DNA of 64,000 bases from a virus: the IMG/VR virus record IMGVR_UViG_3300032288_005212, positions 1 through 64,000 of that record; one strand, given 5' to 3'. The notes beneath the pieces were generated by a model. It saw nothing but the letters and a program-made list of their open reading frames with translations, was not told the DNA's origin and did no database searches. Shown piece after piece: positions 1-8,816 of this stretch (position 1 is the stretch's first letter; the number at the start of each line of letters is the position of its first letter). The position numbers and the translations under genes were made by a program.

Positions 1-877
1 CTGGTGAAGTTATAGAAGGAGATGGTGAGAAAGAATACTCTACGTTACCTGGATTATCTGTAGGAGCTGGGCTTACTCTTTTGTAAGCATAAACTATAGT
101 TGTGGTTGCTCCAGATACTCCAGGGGCTCCAGAATTATTTTTAGTAAAAGACTGAGTTCTAGATATAGAAAATGGAGTGTTATTTAATCTTTTACCAGTA
201 ATGCTATAAGTTATTTTTGCTGTAGAAGATATCATATTACTATGATCTCCTACAGTAACAAAATTTCCAGAGTCTGTTAAAGTTCCTACACTTATGCTAG
301 TACCTACTGGGGATACAGACCATGTACCTGCAGAAGTTGCTGGAGACGAGTATACTAATTCTGTTGCTCCTTCAAAGACATTTATAATAGTTCCAGATCC
401 TGCATAATCAGTTGGAGAAACATTTCCATTAGCATCAGCAGGAATATTGTGAGCTTCATTCTGTACTATTACTGTAAGAGCATCTGATCCGCTAGCTAGA
501 CCATATACCGTTATATAGTCTGACGAAATAATAGGAGAAGTATCCCCTTCATAAGCATCTACTCTAAATTGATATGCTGTATTTTTTGGGGGTATTCCAG
601 TATAGGCAGTTAGAGTATTATCTGTACTTTTAGACTGAACAGAAGCAAATCCTATTCCTACATTTCTATAGAATATATAATATGGACTAACTATATTTGT
701 TGGAGAAGCAGTTATATTAATACTACTAGGACTGGGATTACCAGCTACATCATAAATTATTGCTTGGTAATCAATTGTAGCGGTAACGGTTTTTGAAGCA
801 TTAACTATTGAGGCTGCGCTTAACCCATTAATTTTACCGCTATAATCAACATCTTCTGCTGGTCTAAAATTTGGCAT
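1..877 (-). CDS. tail tip/fibre protein, C-terminus missing (partial)
   Basis: Open reading frame running off the left edge, so only the first 292 codons are visible. The ATG at 877 has an AAGGA ribosome site 8 nt upstream and lies 29 bp after the stop of the J-like gene. The protein has Ser/Thr-rich beta-sandwich character with fibronectin/Ig-like stretches. Around residues 125-150 it carries the 'SDALTVIVQNEAHNIPAD' type of segment seen at the C-terminal end of many lambda J-like tip proteins. I infer a distal tip or central fibre protein that continues the J function as a separate gene and probably contacts the receptor. The receptor-binding end is not in the window. Confidence 0.75.
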   Translation of the reverse strand, partial: MPNFRPAEDVDYSGKINGLSAASIVNASKTVTATIDYQAIIYDVAGNPSPSSINITASPTNIVSPYYIFYRNVGIGFASVQSKSTDNTLTAYTGIPPKNTAYQFRVDAYEGDTSPIISSDYITVYGLASGSDALTVIVQNEAHNIPADANGNVSPTDYAGSGTIINVFEGATELVYSSPATSAGTWSVSPVGTSISVGTLTDSGNFVTVGDHSNMISSTAKITYSITGKRLNNTPFSISRTQSFTKNNSGAPGVSGATTTIVYAYKRVSPAPTDNPGNVEYSFSPSPSITSP

Positions 878-906
878 TTACTTATCCTTAAATTAATCCA
901 TAAAAC

Positions 907-3900
907 TTATGGGGCTGGAGAATACAGCTTTTTTGGAGTACCAACGAGAACACCATTCTCGCTAATATTAGTGTTAACTACTCTATATGCTTGAACCCAT
1001 GCATTATACCAATAATTAGCAGTTAAATTATTAATTTGATACTTATAATTACAAGAAGAAACATTTCCTGTATTTGTTAAGTGAGTACCAGATGAAGGGC
1101 TAACAAGAGAAATTTGGAATGATGATGCTGATACAGAAGAAGCTGTAAAATAGTCAAAACTTCCTGTACTATTAACATTTGGCATTAGTGGGCTACCAGT
1201 ACCTGTGGTTTTAACTCCAAATATTTTTATTTTCTCCCCATTAGAAAAATTGTGGGGATCCTGAGTAGTTATTGTAGCAGTAGTACCTACTGCCGATACT
1301 GTAGCTATCTTTATTCTTGGGTTTACTCGTGTTATATAATAAGATGTAGCTTTTGTATAATCATTATCCTGGTCAATTTCGGCAGAATCATTTACACTGT
1401 TTGAAGACCAAAAATATATAACAAAACCGTCAAGAGAGCTAGGAACTCCAACCCATTCCCACAATAAATTTATGTTTGCTGTACTATCCGGATTAACTCC
1501 TCCAGCCGGTACATCTATTCCAGGCGGTACAATTGAAACTTGGTCTGGCGTAATAGGTGTTTTATTATTATCATTAGATTTATTATAGTTTTCCATACCA
1601 TCGACTAAAGCAGTTGCTGAATCTCCAGTATTTCTACTTGGTCTCCATATGCCTCCAATATTTGGAACTTTCTCACTTATAGGTCTCATCCAATAACGAT
1701 ACGTACAACCCGGGCTAACAGTAGTATCAGTAAAACTAGTACCACTTACAGTTGCTAATTTAACTGCTTCGTACTTATATATGTCCACTTTATCCCCAAT
1801 ATCTAAATTTGTTACACTCTCGAGCTGTAATTTATCGTCTGAGCCATTATTTATCATATCTAATATTGAAGAATTAAACATACCTTGAACTATTTTAAAA
1901 TCATTCCCTGCTTTTTGTGTACCTACAGTAGTTATTGGCGTTGATAATACAAGCCTATCTATTTTTTTATTTCTTGCCCCACTCAACGCAGTTACATCTT
2001 TTATGTAAGCCATTTCATCTAAAGTCACGTTATAAAATATATCCCCTGGATTAGCTCTATTGAATGCACTATCAACAGCTGTGGAAACAGTATTAGTAAC
2101 TGCCGCAGGTAAAAACACATAAATCTTATCACCAACAGCTTGGTCTGATATAGGGTCAACAAAACCGACAGTAGAAGCAGTTACACTACTAATATCTCTT
2201 ACACTATTTCTAGTCATATTATAAAGTTTATACGACGTTGTAGGCGTCGGAGAAAATACAGAAGGAGCTATACTTACATTAGTTGTAGTTGTACCACTAG
2301 TCGTAGTATATATAGTTGGATGAGTATAGGATAATCTTTCTCTAAAAGAAGTAGCTGATGCTCCAGATACTACAAATACTGCATCTCCAGAGGTTTGGCC
2401 AGGTATACTTAATGCAGAATTTAAAAATCCTGTTAAAGTTACTTGGTTATTACTTATTTTAGATAAAATAACGCTACTTGTATTTCTTGTAGCATTGACT
2501 AATAAGTCTCCTTTAACTGCTGTTGTAAATAATCCAGTACACGTAACGCCTCTTGGGCTAGTAGTTGCACTAGCTATTCCAATAGTTGGATGAATATGTG
2601 TAGATATTGAAGAAGTAAAAACTTCATCTTTATCTATAAATACTACCATATCTGAGTCTTGTATCAAAGGACTCATGCTTGGTATAGTTACTATATTAAG
2701 TAGACCATCCGTAATCAATCTAGAATCTATTACTTCCGCAAAAGTACCTTTTGTAGTATTCATCATTAATGATTTATTGGGTACTGGCATATAATCAGGA
2801 TTATCATAGTTTAAAACGTTTGATGAATCTCCACCATACGCAGGCCCAATATAATCAAGAGAGTAGTCATAGATACTTCTGGCTTCTCTATCGCTAGCTT
2901 GATAGTATGCTATTATATCTCCACTAGCCTGTCCAGTAATAGTTGGACTAACAGTTATAGATTTTGGACTAACTATATTAGATACTTTGCTAGCTATTCT
3001 TCTAGTTCTATTTACTACTACATCACCTACTATTACATTGGAAAAAGTATCTGGCGAAGTAACGTTCAAAGTACTAGAGCTACTTCCTGTAACAACTTTA
3101 AATGTTTTTTGTTTAATTGCTCCAGACGGCTGTTTTTGCTCAAGAGTAACACCAACTACTCCTTTATAAGGATAAACAAAATTTCCAGAAGTTTGTCCAG
3201 AGCTACTTGGTGCAATTGAAATTTGAGATACCCATCTATTTTGACTATTTTTAGAATAAACTATAGAAGTAACATTACAAGCAGCAGGGCTATTAGTAGT
3301 TGTATTTACAATCTTATCGCCAATAGAGATATTTGGTTTTTCTTTAGTATTTAAAACCATCATAGATGGAGAAGACCCACTAGCTAATTTAAATCTAGTA
3401 TAGGGTAGCATATTAATTTCTACCCCGTATGGACTTAATGGCTCTCCGGGGCTCCATACACTAAGCCTATCAAAATTACTTAAAGTAATTTGATTATTTG
3501 GTACATCTATACTCTTAATATGGGCGGACCCTAATAGAGACCTTAGAGTCGATGCAGACTGTGGGCTAGCGGTTCTCCATATTTCATACTTTACAGGATT
3601 ATTTAATAATATATCTTCTTTCCACCCATGTGTTATAAATGTGCTACCAAAAGCGGTTTGATAAAATGTCTCAAATCTGTTTCTAGGCATTACTTCTTTG
3701 AGTTTTAAAGGACCAAGAAGTAAAGGTTCACTTTTTTGAGAAGAAGCACTGTCTAATGTATATATCTTAAAATAATAAATATCTGGAGGAGCATCTTGAT
3801 ACACATATTTTTGGGAAGTAGTACCACTAATAAGAATTTTACTTTGTGTGGCATTAATTACTTCTACCATATATTTCGTTCCAGAAATATACCTATCAGA

Positions 3901-6180
3901 ACTCCAAACAATTGTAATATCGTAATTTTTTCCGTCAATTTTATAGGTAAGATGACCTTCTGTTGGCGGTGGAATAAATAGTTTTAAAGGATTTGGATTA
4001 TATGAAGGAATAGGAGCATAAGCCTCTATCGCATCGTATTTATCAGGATAGTGTTGTAGTGCTGTAACTTCATACTCATATGGTCCATTCTCAACAACAG
4101 AAAGAACTTTAAATAAAGATGTATTTTCTACATCTCCTGGTTCTGTGTAACTCAAAGCCCACATATTTCCTGGGCTTGGTATCGGAGTAAGAGTCGTAGT
4201 AGGAGATAACGTTAATCTCGGAGATGCTACGGACGGTACAGTAGCTATAGAATATGAATTTAGCGTAGGTTTTAGAGTATTAGTTGTATTAGTATCTACT
4301 ACTTCGGTTTTTGCAGTAGGGGTTTGAACCCATAGAGTAACATTAGTAGAACCAGAGGGAACCGATACTGCAGAATCAACCGTAATTGAAGAAGAAGTTG
4401 CGGCAGCAACTCTACCAGCAGCACGATAAACTTGTCTATACGAATCTTTGATTTTAATTATAGATCCTGGCGTTACAACTCCCCCTTCCATACCAACTTT
4501 AAAGGATACAGTTTCTAATTCAAATTTTTCTGTAATTATTATATGTCTTCCAAGTCTTCTTGCTTGTCCGCGAGAAGTACACCCAAAACCATCTATTTCT
4601 ATCTCACGATAACCATAACGAGCAATTCCATCATAATCTTCTACATACTCAAGTTTTTCTGAATAAAGATCATCTGGATCAAGCCACTTAACTATAGCAA
4701 CAGTATGTCTTGCTTTTGTTCCAGAAGAAGAATAAGAAAAAATTCCATCAATTACGTTTGTATTGTTATACAAGTGTATTGGAGTAGAGGGTTTATCTTG
4801 AATAACTTCAATAATTCCTTGCTGAAAAAATGTTATACCTCTAAATAAAGATGCCATCCTTTGAACAACAGAATATGCTTCTTCTCTATTTGATATTAAA
4901 ATATTACAAGTAAATCTTGGCTCTTTTATTAAAGAGTTGGCAGCTGATGCAGCTACTCCTCCCAAACCGTCGGGAATACTAAAAGTGTAACTATTTGCAG
5001 GCTTACCTGCACGAGTATCGGCAACTACAGCATCACAATATTTTGCAATTTCATACAATCTCCACTTATTTAATAAAGTGGAATCAATATACTTTCCTAA
5101 CCCATATCTTGTATTTGTAATTAAATCATAAAAACACCATACCGGATTGTCTGTCCAATATCCATCCTTAAAAGTACCATCCCAAAGACCAGAATAATTT
5201 CTTTCAAGTACCTTTCCAGTTTTGTCATCACATACTACAGTATAATTACTCGGAACTTTTACTTTTAATAATTTTAAATCATAATTTCTTTTTGGTACTG
5301 ATCCATCAAAATTATTGGAATCAATAGTTAATCCAGCTAAAGCTGTATATGGATGAGAGTACTGATTACGGGTATATATAGTGTAAGATTTAAGGTACAT
5401 CTTACTATGAGCGCGATCATTCGTAGAATCATCCAAAGTTTTTGTGATTCTGAATAGAACTACGTCATCCACCTTGTTTACATAGTTTTGAAGATCATAA
5501 GGAGTAGCCCAGCCAGGAGGAAACTCTACTATGAAAGTCCAATCAAAAGGAGCAGAAGTCAATTCAATAGATTGTTGTTGCCAATCGAATCTTGTAGCCC
5601 AAGAACCACTTCCGTCAGCTTTTCTATTAACTTCTATCTTAAAACCTAAAGAAGTGCCATCTCTACCGCCAGATTCTTTGAAACGATAAACACCCTCTGG
5701 AAAAGTAAATGTAAAAGCAACAGCTTCTACTATTGGGTATGCCCCATCAGAATCATCCCGTATCTGAACTTGTTGTGTTACTGGGTTATTTAAAGTAAGC
5801 TCGTCTTGATAATTCGGAGCTTTTGCAGCGCCGATCAGACTATATTGAGATAGTGGGTTTTGATCGCTTGATCCATTTTTAAATTCAAATCTTAAGTTAG
5901 CAGAATTTATAGAGTTATTATAAGACTTTACAGCTGTTCCGTCTAAATAGATATGTTTTAATGGATCTGCTGTAGGCCATCCTTCAATTGGACCTTCACA
6001 AATAGCATCAATAATCTGACTTGTATTAAAAGTTCCCGTTTTGCCGGTAGTTGCACTATTAGATGCTCTTATTAAAGATGTTATATTGGAGTTATAATTT
6101 AAATTACTAGATGTAGACGAGTTTTGCGAACCAGAACCCGCGAAATATTGTCTTAATTTTTCCGTATCATAATTTATCAT
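907..6180 (-). CDS. J: tail tip attachment protein, lambda J-like
   Basis: A 1757-residue protein placed exactly where J sits in lambda-like tails, directly after the I-like gene. The N-terminal part carries the J hallmark 'IICDAICEGPIEGW'-type segment near residues 55-68. The C-terminal two thirds are a long series of repetitive Ser/Thr/Val-rich beta domains including fibronectin-III-like modules. In lambda, J forms the tip that binds the outer-membrane receptor. It is longer than lambda J (about 1130 residues), with the extra length in the repetitive C-terminal part. The C-terminus is a short tail before the next fibre gene rather than a long central domain. Confidence 0.88.
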   Translation of the reverse strand: MINYDTEKLRQYFAGSGSQNSSTSSNLNYNSNITSLIRASNSATTGKTGTFNTSQIIDAICEGPIEGWPTADPLKHIYLDGTAVKSYNNSINSANLRFEFKNGSSDQNPLSQYSLIGAAKAPNYQDELTLNNPVTQQVQIRDDSDGAYPIVEAVAFTFTFPEGVYRFKESGGRDGTSLGFKIEVNRKADGSGSWATRFDWQQQSIELTSAPFDWTFIVEFPPGWATPYDLQNYVNKVDDVVLFRITKTLDDSTNDRAHSKMYLKSYTIYTRNQYSHPYTALAGLTIDSNNFDGSVPKRNYDLKLLKVKVPSNYTVVCDDKTGKVLERNYSGLWDGTFKDGYWTDNPVWCFYDLITNTRYGLGKYIDSTLLNKWRLYEIAKYCDAVVADTRAGKPANSYTFSIPDGLGGVAASAANSLIKEPRFTCNILISNREEAYSVVQRMASLFRGITFFQQGIIEVIQDKPSTPIHLYNNTNVIDGIFSYSSSGTKARHTVAIVKWLDPDDLYSEKLEYVEDYDGIARYGYREIEIDGFGCTSRGQARRLGRHIIITEKFELETVSFKVGMEGGVVTPGSIIKIKDSYRQVYRAAGRVAAATSSSITVDSAVSVPSGSTNVTLWVQTPTAKTEVVDTNTTNTLKPTLNSYSIATVPSVASPRLTLSPTTTLTPIPSPGNMWALSYTEPGDVENTSLFKVLSVVENGPYEYEVTALQHYPDKYDAIEAYAPIPSYNPNPLKLFIPPPTEGHLTYKIDGKNYDITIVWSSDRYISGTKYMVEVINATQSKILISGTTSQKYVYQDAPPDIYYFKIYTLDSASSQKSEPLLLGPLKLKEVMPRNRFETFYQTAFGSTFITHGWKEDILLNNPVKYEIWRTASPQSASTLRSLLGSAHIKSIDVPNNQITLSNFDRLSVWSPGEPLSPYGVEINMLPYTRFKLASGSSPSMMVLNTKEKPNISIGDKIVNTTTNSPAACNVTSIVYSKNSQNRWVSQISIAPSSSGQTSGNFVYPYKGVVGVTLEQKQPSGAIKQKTFKVVTGSSSSTLNVTSPDTFSNVIVGDVVVNRTRRIASKVSNIVSPKSITVSPTITGQASGDIIAYYQASDREARSIYDYSLDYIGPAYGGDSSNVLNYDNPDYMPVPNKSLMMNTTKGTFAEVIDSRLITDGLLNIVTIPSMSPLIQDSDMVVFIDKDEVFTSSISTHIHPTIGIASATTSPRGVTCTGLFTTAVKGDLLVNATRNTSSVILSKISNNQVTLTGFLNSALSIPGQTSGDAVFVVSGASATSFRERLSYTHPTIYTTTSGTTTTNVSIAPSVFSPTPTTSYKLYNMTRNSVRDISSVTASTVGFVDPISDQAVGDKIYVFLPAAVTNTVSTAVDSAFNRANPGDIFYNVTLDEMAYIKDVTALSGARNKKIDRLVLSTPITTVGTQKAGNDFKIVQGMFNSSILDMINNGSDDKLQLESVTNLDIGDKVDIYKYEAVKLATVSGTSFTDTTVSPGCTYRYWMRPISEKVPNIGGIWRPSRNTGDSATALVDGMENYNKSNDNNKTPITPDQVSIVPPGIDVPAGGVNPDSTANINLLWEWVGVPSSLDGFVIYFWSSNSVNDSAEIDQDNDYTKATSYYITRVNPRIKIATVSAVGTTATITTQDPHNFSNGEKIKIFGVKTTGTGSPLMPNVNSTGSFDYFTASSVSASSFQISLVSPSSGTHLTNTGNVSSCNYKYQINNLTANYWYNAWVQAYRVVNTNISENGVLVGTPKKLYSPAP

Positions 6181-6183
6181 ATT

Positions 6184-7128
6184 TTACCTATGATTTATAT
6201 TAGAATCTATGTAAGACCCTGCTATTCTAGGTGGTTTAAATACAGGAACGGCTGTTGTAGTTCCTACTGATGTTGTATGATTTACAACTTGATAAGTTCC
6301 GCCCCCAAGAAATTTTTCGGCGTTTTCAATAATAAGTGCCCATTGCTCAGGAGTATATCCACCATCATAATTTATTTGAATATTCAAACCATCTACAGCC
6401 GCCATCGGAGTATCAATTATTAATGGAGGGCCGTAGGATAATTGTTTATCTTCAGAATATCCAGTAGCAGTGTTTTCATAAGTCCAAGCAAGTGATGGAG
6501 TTTCAATATAACTCGAAGAAAACGTGGCACTTAATACAACGCTTCCTACCATTAATCTTCCATAACCAATAGGAATTGGCATTCCTTGACCTATAATATT
6601 TTCTGTATTTGAAAGTCCAGAAGACTTCGGTCCACCTCCATCAGGCCCGTCTGGACCCGCGAGTAGTGATGCTACTCCAGCAAGAGCTAATCCGGCGCCT
6701 ATCGCCGAAATTGCTGCCAAAGCTCCAGGAACATAAGATAGGCTAACTATACTTCCTGCCAACCCAGCAAAAAATCCAGTTCCTCCTGCTACGTTAGCTA
6801 ATGCCCCCAAGGCCCAGCCTTGCCCTATACTAAATAATATAGCACCTACAATAATTAATCCAAGAGACTTTAAAAATCCAGCGCCACCAATAATTGGTAT
6901 AATATCTATTGTAGAATCTGTTTTAATTGGAACAACACAACCAGTAATCTGTTGAGCTTCCGCATCGACTAAAATATTATAGGCTCTTTGGTCTTTTATA
7001 AATTCTTCAGTAAAATCGTCAAAATTTGCCTGTAAAGCATCAATTACTTCACGAACCGTTGCGGCTTCGAATTTAAATTCGGACCCAAACTTTTCTTCTA
7101 GATGTCCGTGAAGTCGAACTGTAAGCAT
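6184..7128 (-). CDS. I: tail assembly protein, lambda I-like
   Basis: A 314-residue protein whose first about 75 residues have the ubiquitin-like 'MLTVRLHGHLEEKFG' beginning typical of lambda gpI. A very Gly/Ala-rich hydrophobic middle (about 85-165) follows, then a 'NTENIIGQGMPIPIGYGRLMVGS' type segment that is also family-typical. gpI is needed for tail-tip assembly but is thought not to stay in the virion. It overlaps the K-like gene by 31 bp and ends 3 bp before the J start, the K-I-J order of lambda. Confidence 0.88.
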   Translation of the reverse strand: MLTVRLHGHLEEKFGSEFKFEAATVREVIDALQANFDDFTEEFIKDQRAYNILVDAEAQQITGCVVPIKTDSTIDIIPIIGGAGFLKSLGLIIVGAILFSIGQGWALGALANVAGGTGFFAGLAGSIVSLSYVPGALAAISAIGAGLALAGVASLLAGPDGPDGGGPKSSGLSNTENIIGQGMPIPIGYGRLMVGSVVLSATFSSSYIETPSLAWTYENTATGYSEDKQLSYGPPLIIDTPMAAVDGLNIQINYDGGYTPEQWALIIENAEKFLGGGTYQVVNHTTSVGTTTAVPVFKPPRIAGSYIDSNINHR

Positions 7129-7484
7129 GATTCTTCCTTTGGTGTAATGTAGTAAAGTGTACTAGGTAAACTAACTACTAAGAACGGAATATTAATTCGT
7201 GTGCAACCAATTTTATCTTCTGCTGAAGGTTCACCACCAGAGGGGTGAGAGTGATATATTGTTTCTATTTCTTTTTTATATTTCAGAAAATGAAGTGGGT
7301 CAATCATCCAAGTTTCTACCTTATCTTCAGCAATATTCTCTAGCTCTACTATTTCTCCGGATTTAAGAATAAATCCACATATCTCTTCGTTTGTACCTCT
7401 TGCTTTTTCAGCAAGAGTATTAAATAGGTTTACCGTAAAGTCCAGCACTTGGAAATCCTCCGAATGGTAATGCTCTTGTGCCAA
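7098..7484 (-). CDS. K: tail assembly peptidase, lambda K N-terminal (JAMM/Mov34) domain only
   Basis: A 128-residue JAB/MPN metallopeptidase. The zinc motif is complete: Glu34 in 'EEICGF', His78 and His80 in 'YHSHPSGGEPSAED', and Asp90. Lambda K joins this domain to an NlpC/P60 cell-wall peptidase of about 100 residues; here the protein stops after the JAMM domain and no NlpC motif follows. The role is assumed to be tip assembly or processing. The start overlaps the L-like gene by 65 bp in another frame, so the true start could be a little downstream. Confidence 0.85.
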   Translation of the reverse strand: MAQEHYHSEDFQVLDFTVNLFNTLAEKARGTNEEICGFILKSGEIVELENIAEDKVETWMIDPLHFLKYKKEIETIYHSHPSGGEPSAEDKIGCTRINIPFLVVSLPSTLYYITPKEESCLQFDFTDI

Positions 7485-8463
7485 ACCTTATCTTACACGA
7501 AGTTAAGCGTTTTCCGCACACGTCTTCAGACGCTGTTGAAACAATTAAATCATCTGCATCAAAAAATTTGGATCCTGTAACTTCGGTTATAGTTACAGTT
7601 AGGTCGTTGGCAGGAGTAGCACCTCCTAAAGCTGTTCCTAAAACTTTAATAGTATTACCAACAGTATATCCTGTTCCAGGATTTGATACTGTTGCAGAAG
7701 TATATGTTCCTGCACCACTTTTTACTACAGTAAGTTTTGCTCCAGATCCAGAACCTGTTATTTTTGTTGTAGCTACTTGTGTATAAGTAGTTGCTGTACC
7801 AGTCGCAGTGCCACTTAAACTTCCAACAGTAACAGCTCCACTAACACTCCAAGTGCATGGATCAGACTTATAGGTCCAAGGGCATATATTTGCAACTATT
7901 TGTCTTCTTGGAAGCATTATTCCTTCTACATCCCAAGCAGAAGAAAGCTCAAAAGTTACTTGACCTGGTATTGATTCAGACATTCTATCAATATTATATA
8001 CATCGTCTGGAAACTTTGCTTGTGGATCGGCCGAAGGATTTCCAGCTGTAAAATTACTTGCATTTAAAAATTTTACAAATGTTCTAACTCTTCTAATTTT
8101 TGCACCAACAAGGTTTGCATAGGCTTTGCAGGCTTGAGTAAAAAATAAATCATGATTTGCAACTGTTAAAGTTGGGCGAGGAGTTTCTCCTGCTGAAGAT
8201 ACTAGTAAGCCCTCTATTTGTATTGGACGAGCTGTATAAGTAATTTCTGGATTACCCCATTTTACTTCTTGATTAATTGTGCCGTATCTTTCATTATATC
8301 CATTATGAAAATAATAATTAGTAGTAGCAATGGGCACTCCTTTTGAGGTATAATATTCTTGTAAAGGAGTAAGATCTAGTTCAAATAGTTCTATAATCGC
8401 GGATGGATTATACTTGTATATTTCATTTAATATAGATGAGTTAGATTCTTGTTGTGTAGGCAT
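7420..8463 (-). CDS. L: minor tail protein, lambda L-like, with inserted beta domain
   Basis: A 347-residue protein (lambda L is 232). Four cysteines keep the family spacing: Cys194-x8-Cys203 and Cys316-x6-Cys323, the same intervals as the [4Fe-4S] ligands of lambda gpL. The two pairs are separated by about 112 residues instead of about 22, because a Gly/Ser/Thr-rich beta domain (about 210-300) is inserted between them. It lies between M and K on the same strand, abutting M (shared base 8463). It is expected in the tail tip under the tape measure. Confidence 0.87.
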   Translation of the reverse strand: MPTQQESNSSILNEIYKYNPSAIIELFELDLTPLQEYYTSKGVPIATTNYYFHNGYNERYGTINQEVKWGNPEITYTARPIQIEGLLVSSAGETPRPTLTVANHDLFFTQACKAYANLVGAKIRRVRTFVKFLNASNFTAGNPSADPQAKFPDDVYNIDRMSESIPGQVTFELSSAWDVEGIMLPRRQIVANICPWTYKSDPCTWSVSGAVTVGSLSGTATGTATTYTQVATTKITGSGSGAKLTVVKSGAGTYTSATVSNPGTGYTVGNTIKVLGTALGGATPANDLTVTITEVTGSKFFDADDLIVSTASEDVCGKRLTSCKIRFGTRALPFGGFPSAGLYGKPI

Positions 8464-8816
8464 TACTCATAAACCCTTTCAAAAGTAGCAGTAAGTGACG
8501 CAACAGATGTAGCATTATTTCCGCTATAATTTATAGTACTTACATTCCAACTCCTGCAAATTACTTTTACTTCAGGACTTTCACCCGGAGCACCAAATGT
8601 AAATGCTGTATTGCCGCCTTTTGCCTCTAAAAAAGCCTCCATTGCTAAAATAGTACTTAGTGGACGATTTACAAATGAGAGATCCCAACTCTCATTCATA
8701 TAGTTTATTCCATCTTGAGCTCTTTGGCTATATCCATCTCCAAATCGTACTTCTCGAATACGTGGAGCGGAATTTCTAGAAAGACCTCTATCTGGTGTAT
8801 ATGCCCAATCAGCCAT
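8463..8816 (-). CDS. M: minor tail protein, lambda M-like
   Basis: A 117-residue protein with the M-family signature: 'RFGDGYSQRAQDGIN' at about residues 24-38, a 'WDLSF' strand, 'AMEAFLEAKGG' and 'FTFGAP' in the middle, and an aromatic-Glu C-terminus. In lambda, M is a tail-tip ring protein attached after the tape measure. Start and stop overlap the neighbours by one or a few bases, giving the compact H-M-L-K-I-J order. Confidence 0.88.
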   Translation of the reverse strand: MADWAYTPDRGLSRNSAPRIREVRFGDGYSQRAQDGINYMNESWDLSFVNRPLSTILAMEAFLEAKGGNTAFTFGAPGESPEVKVICRSWNVSTINYSGNNATSVASLTATFERVYE

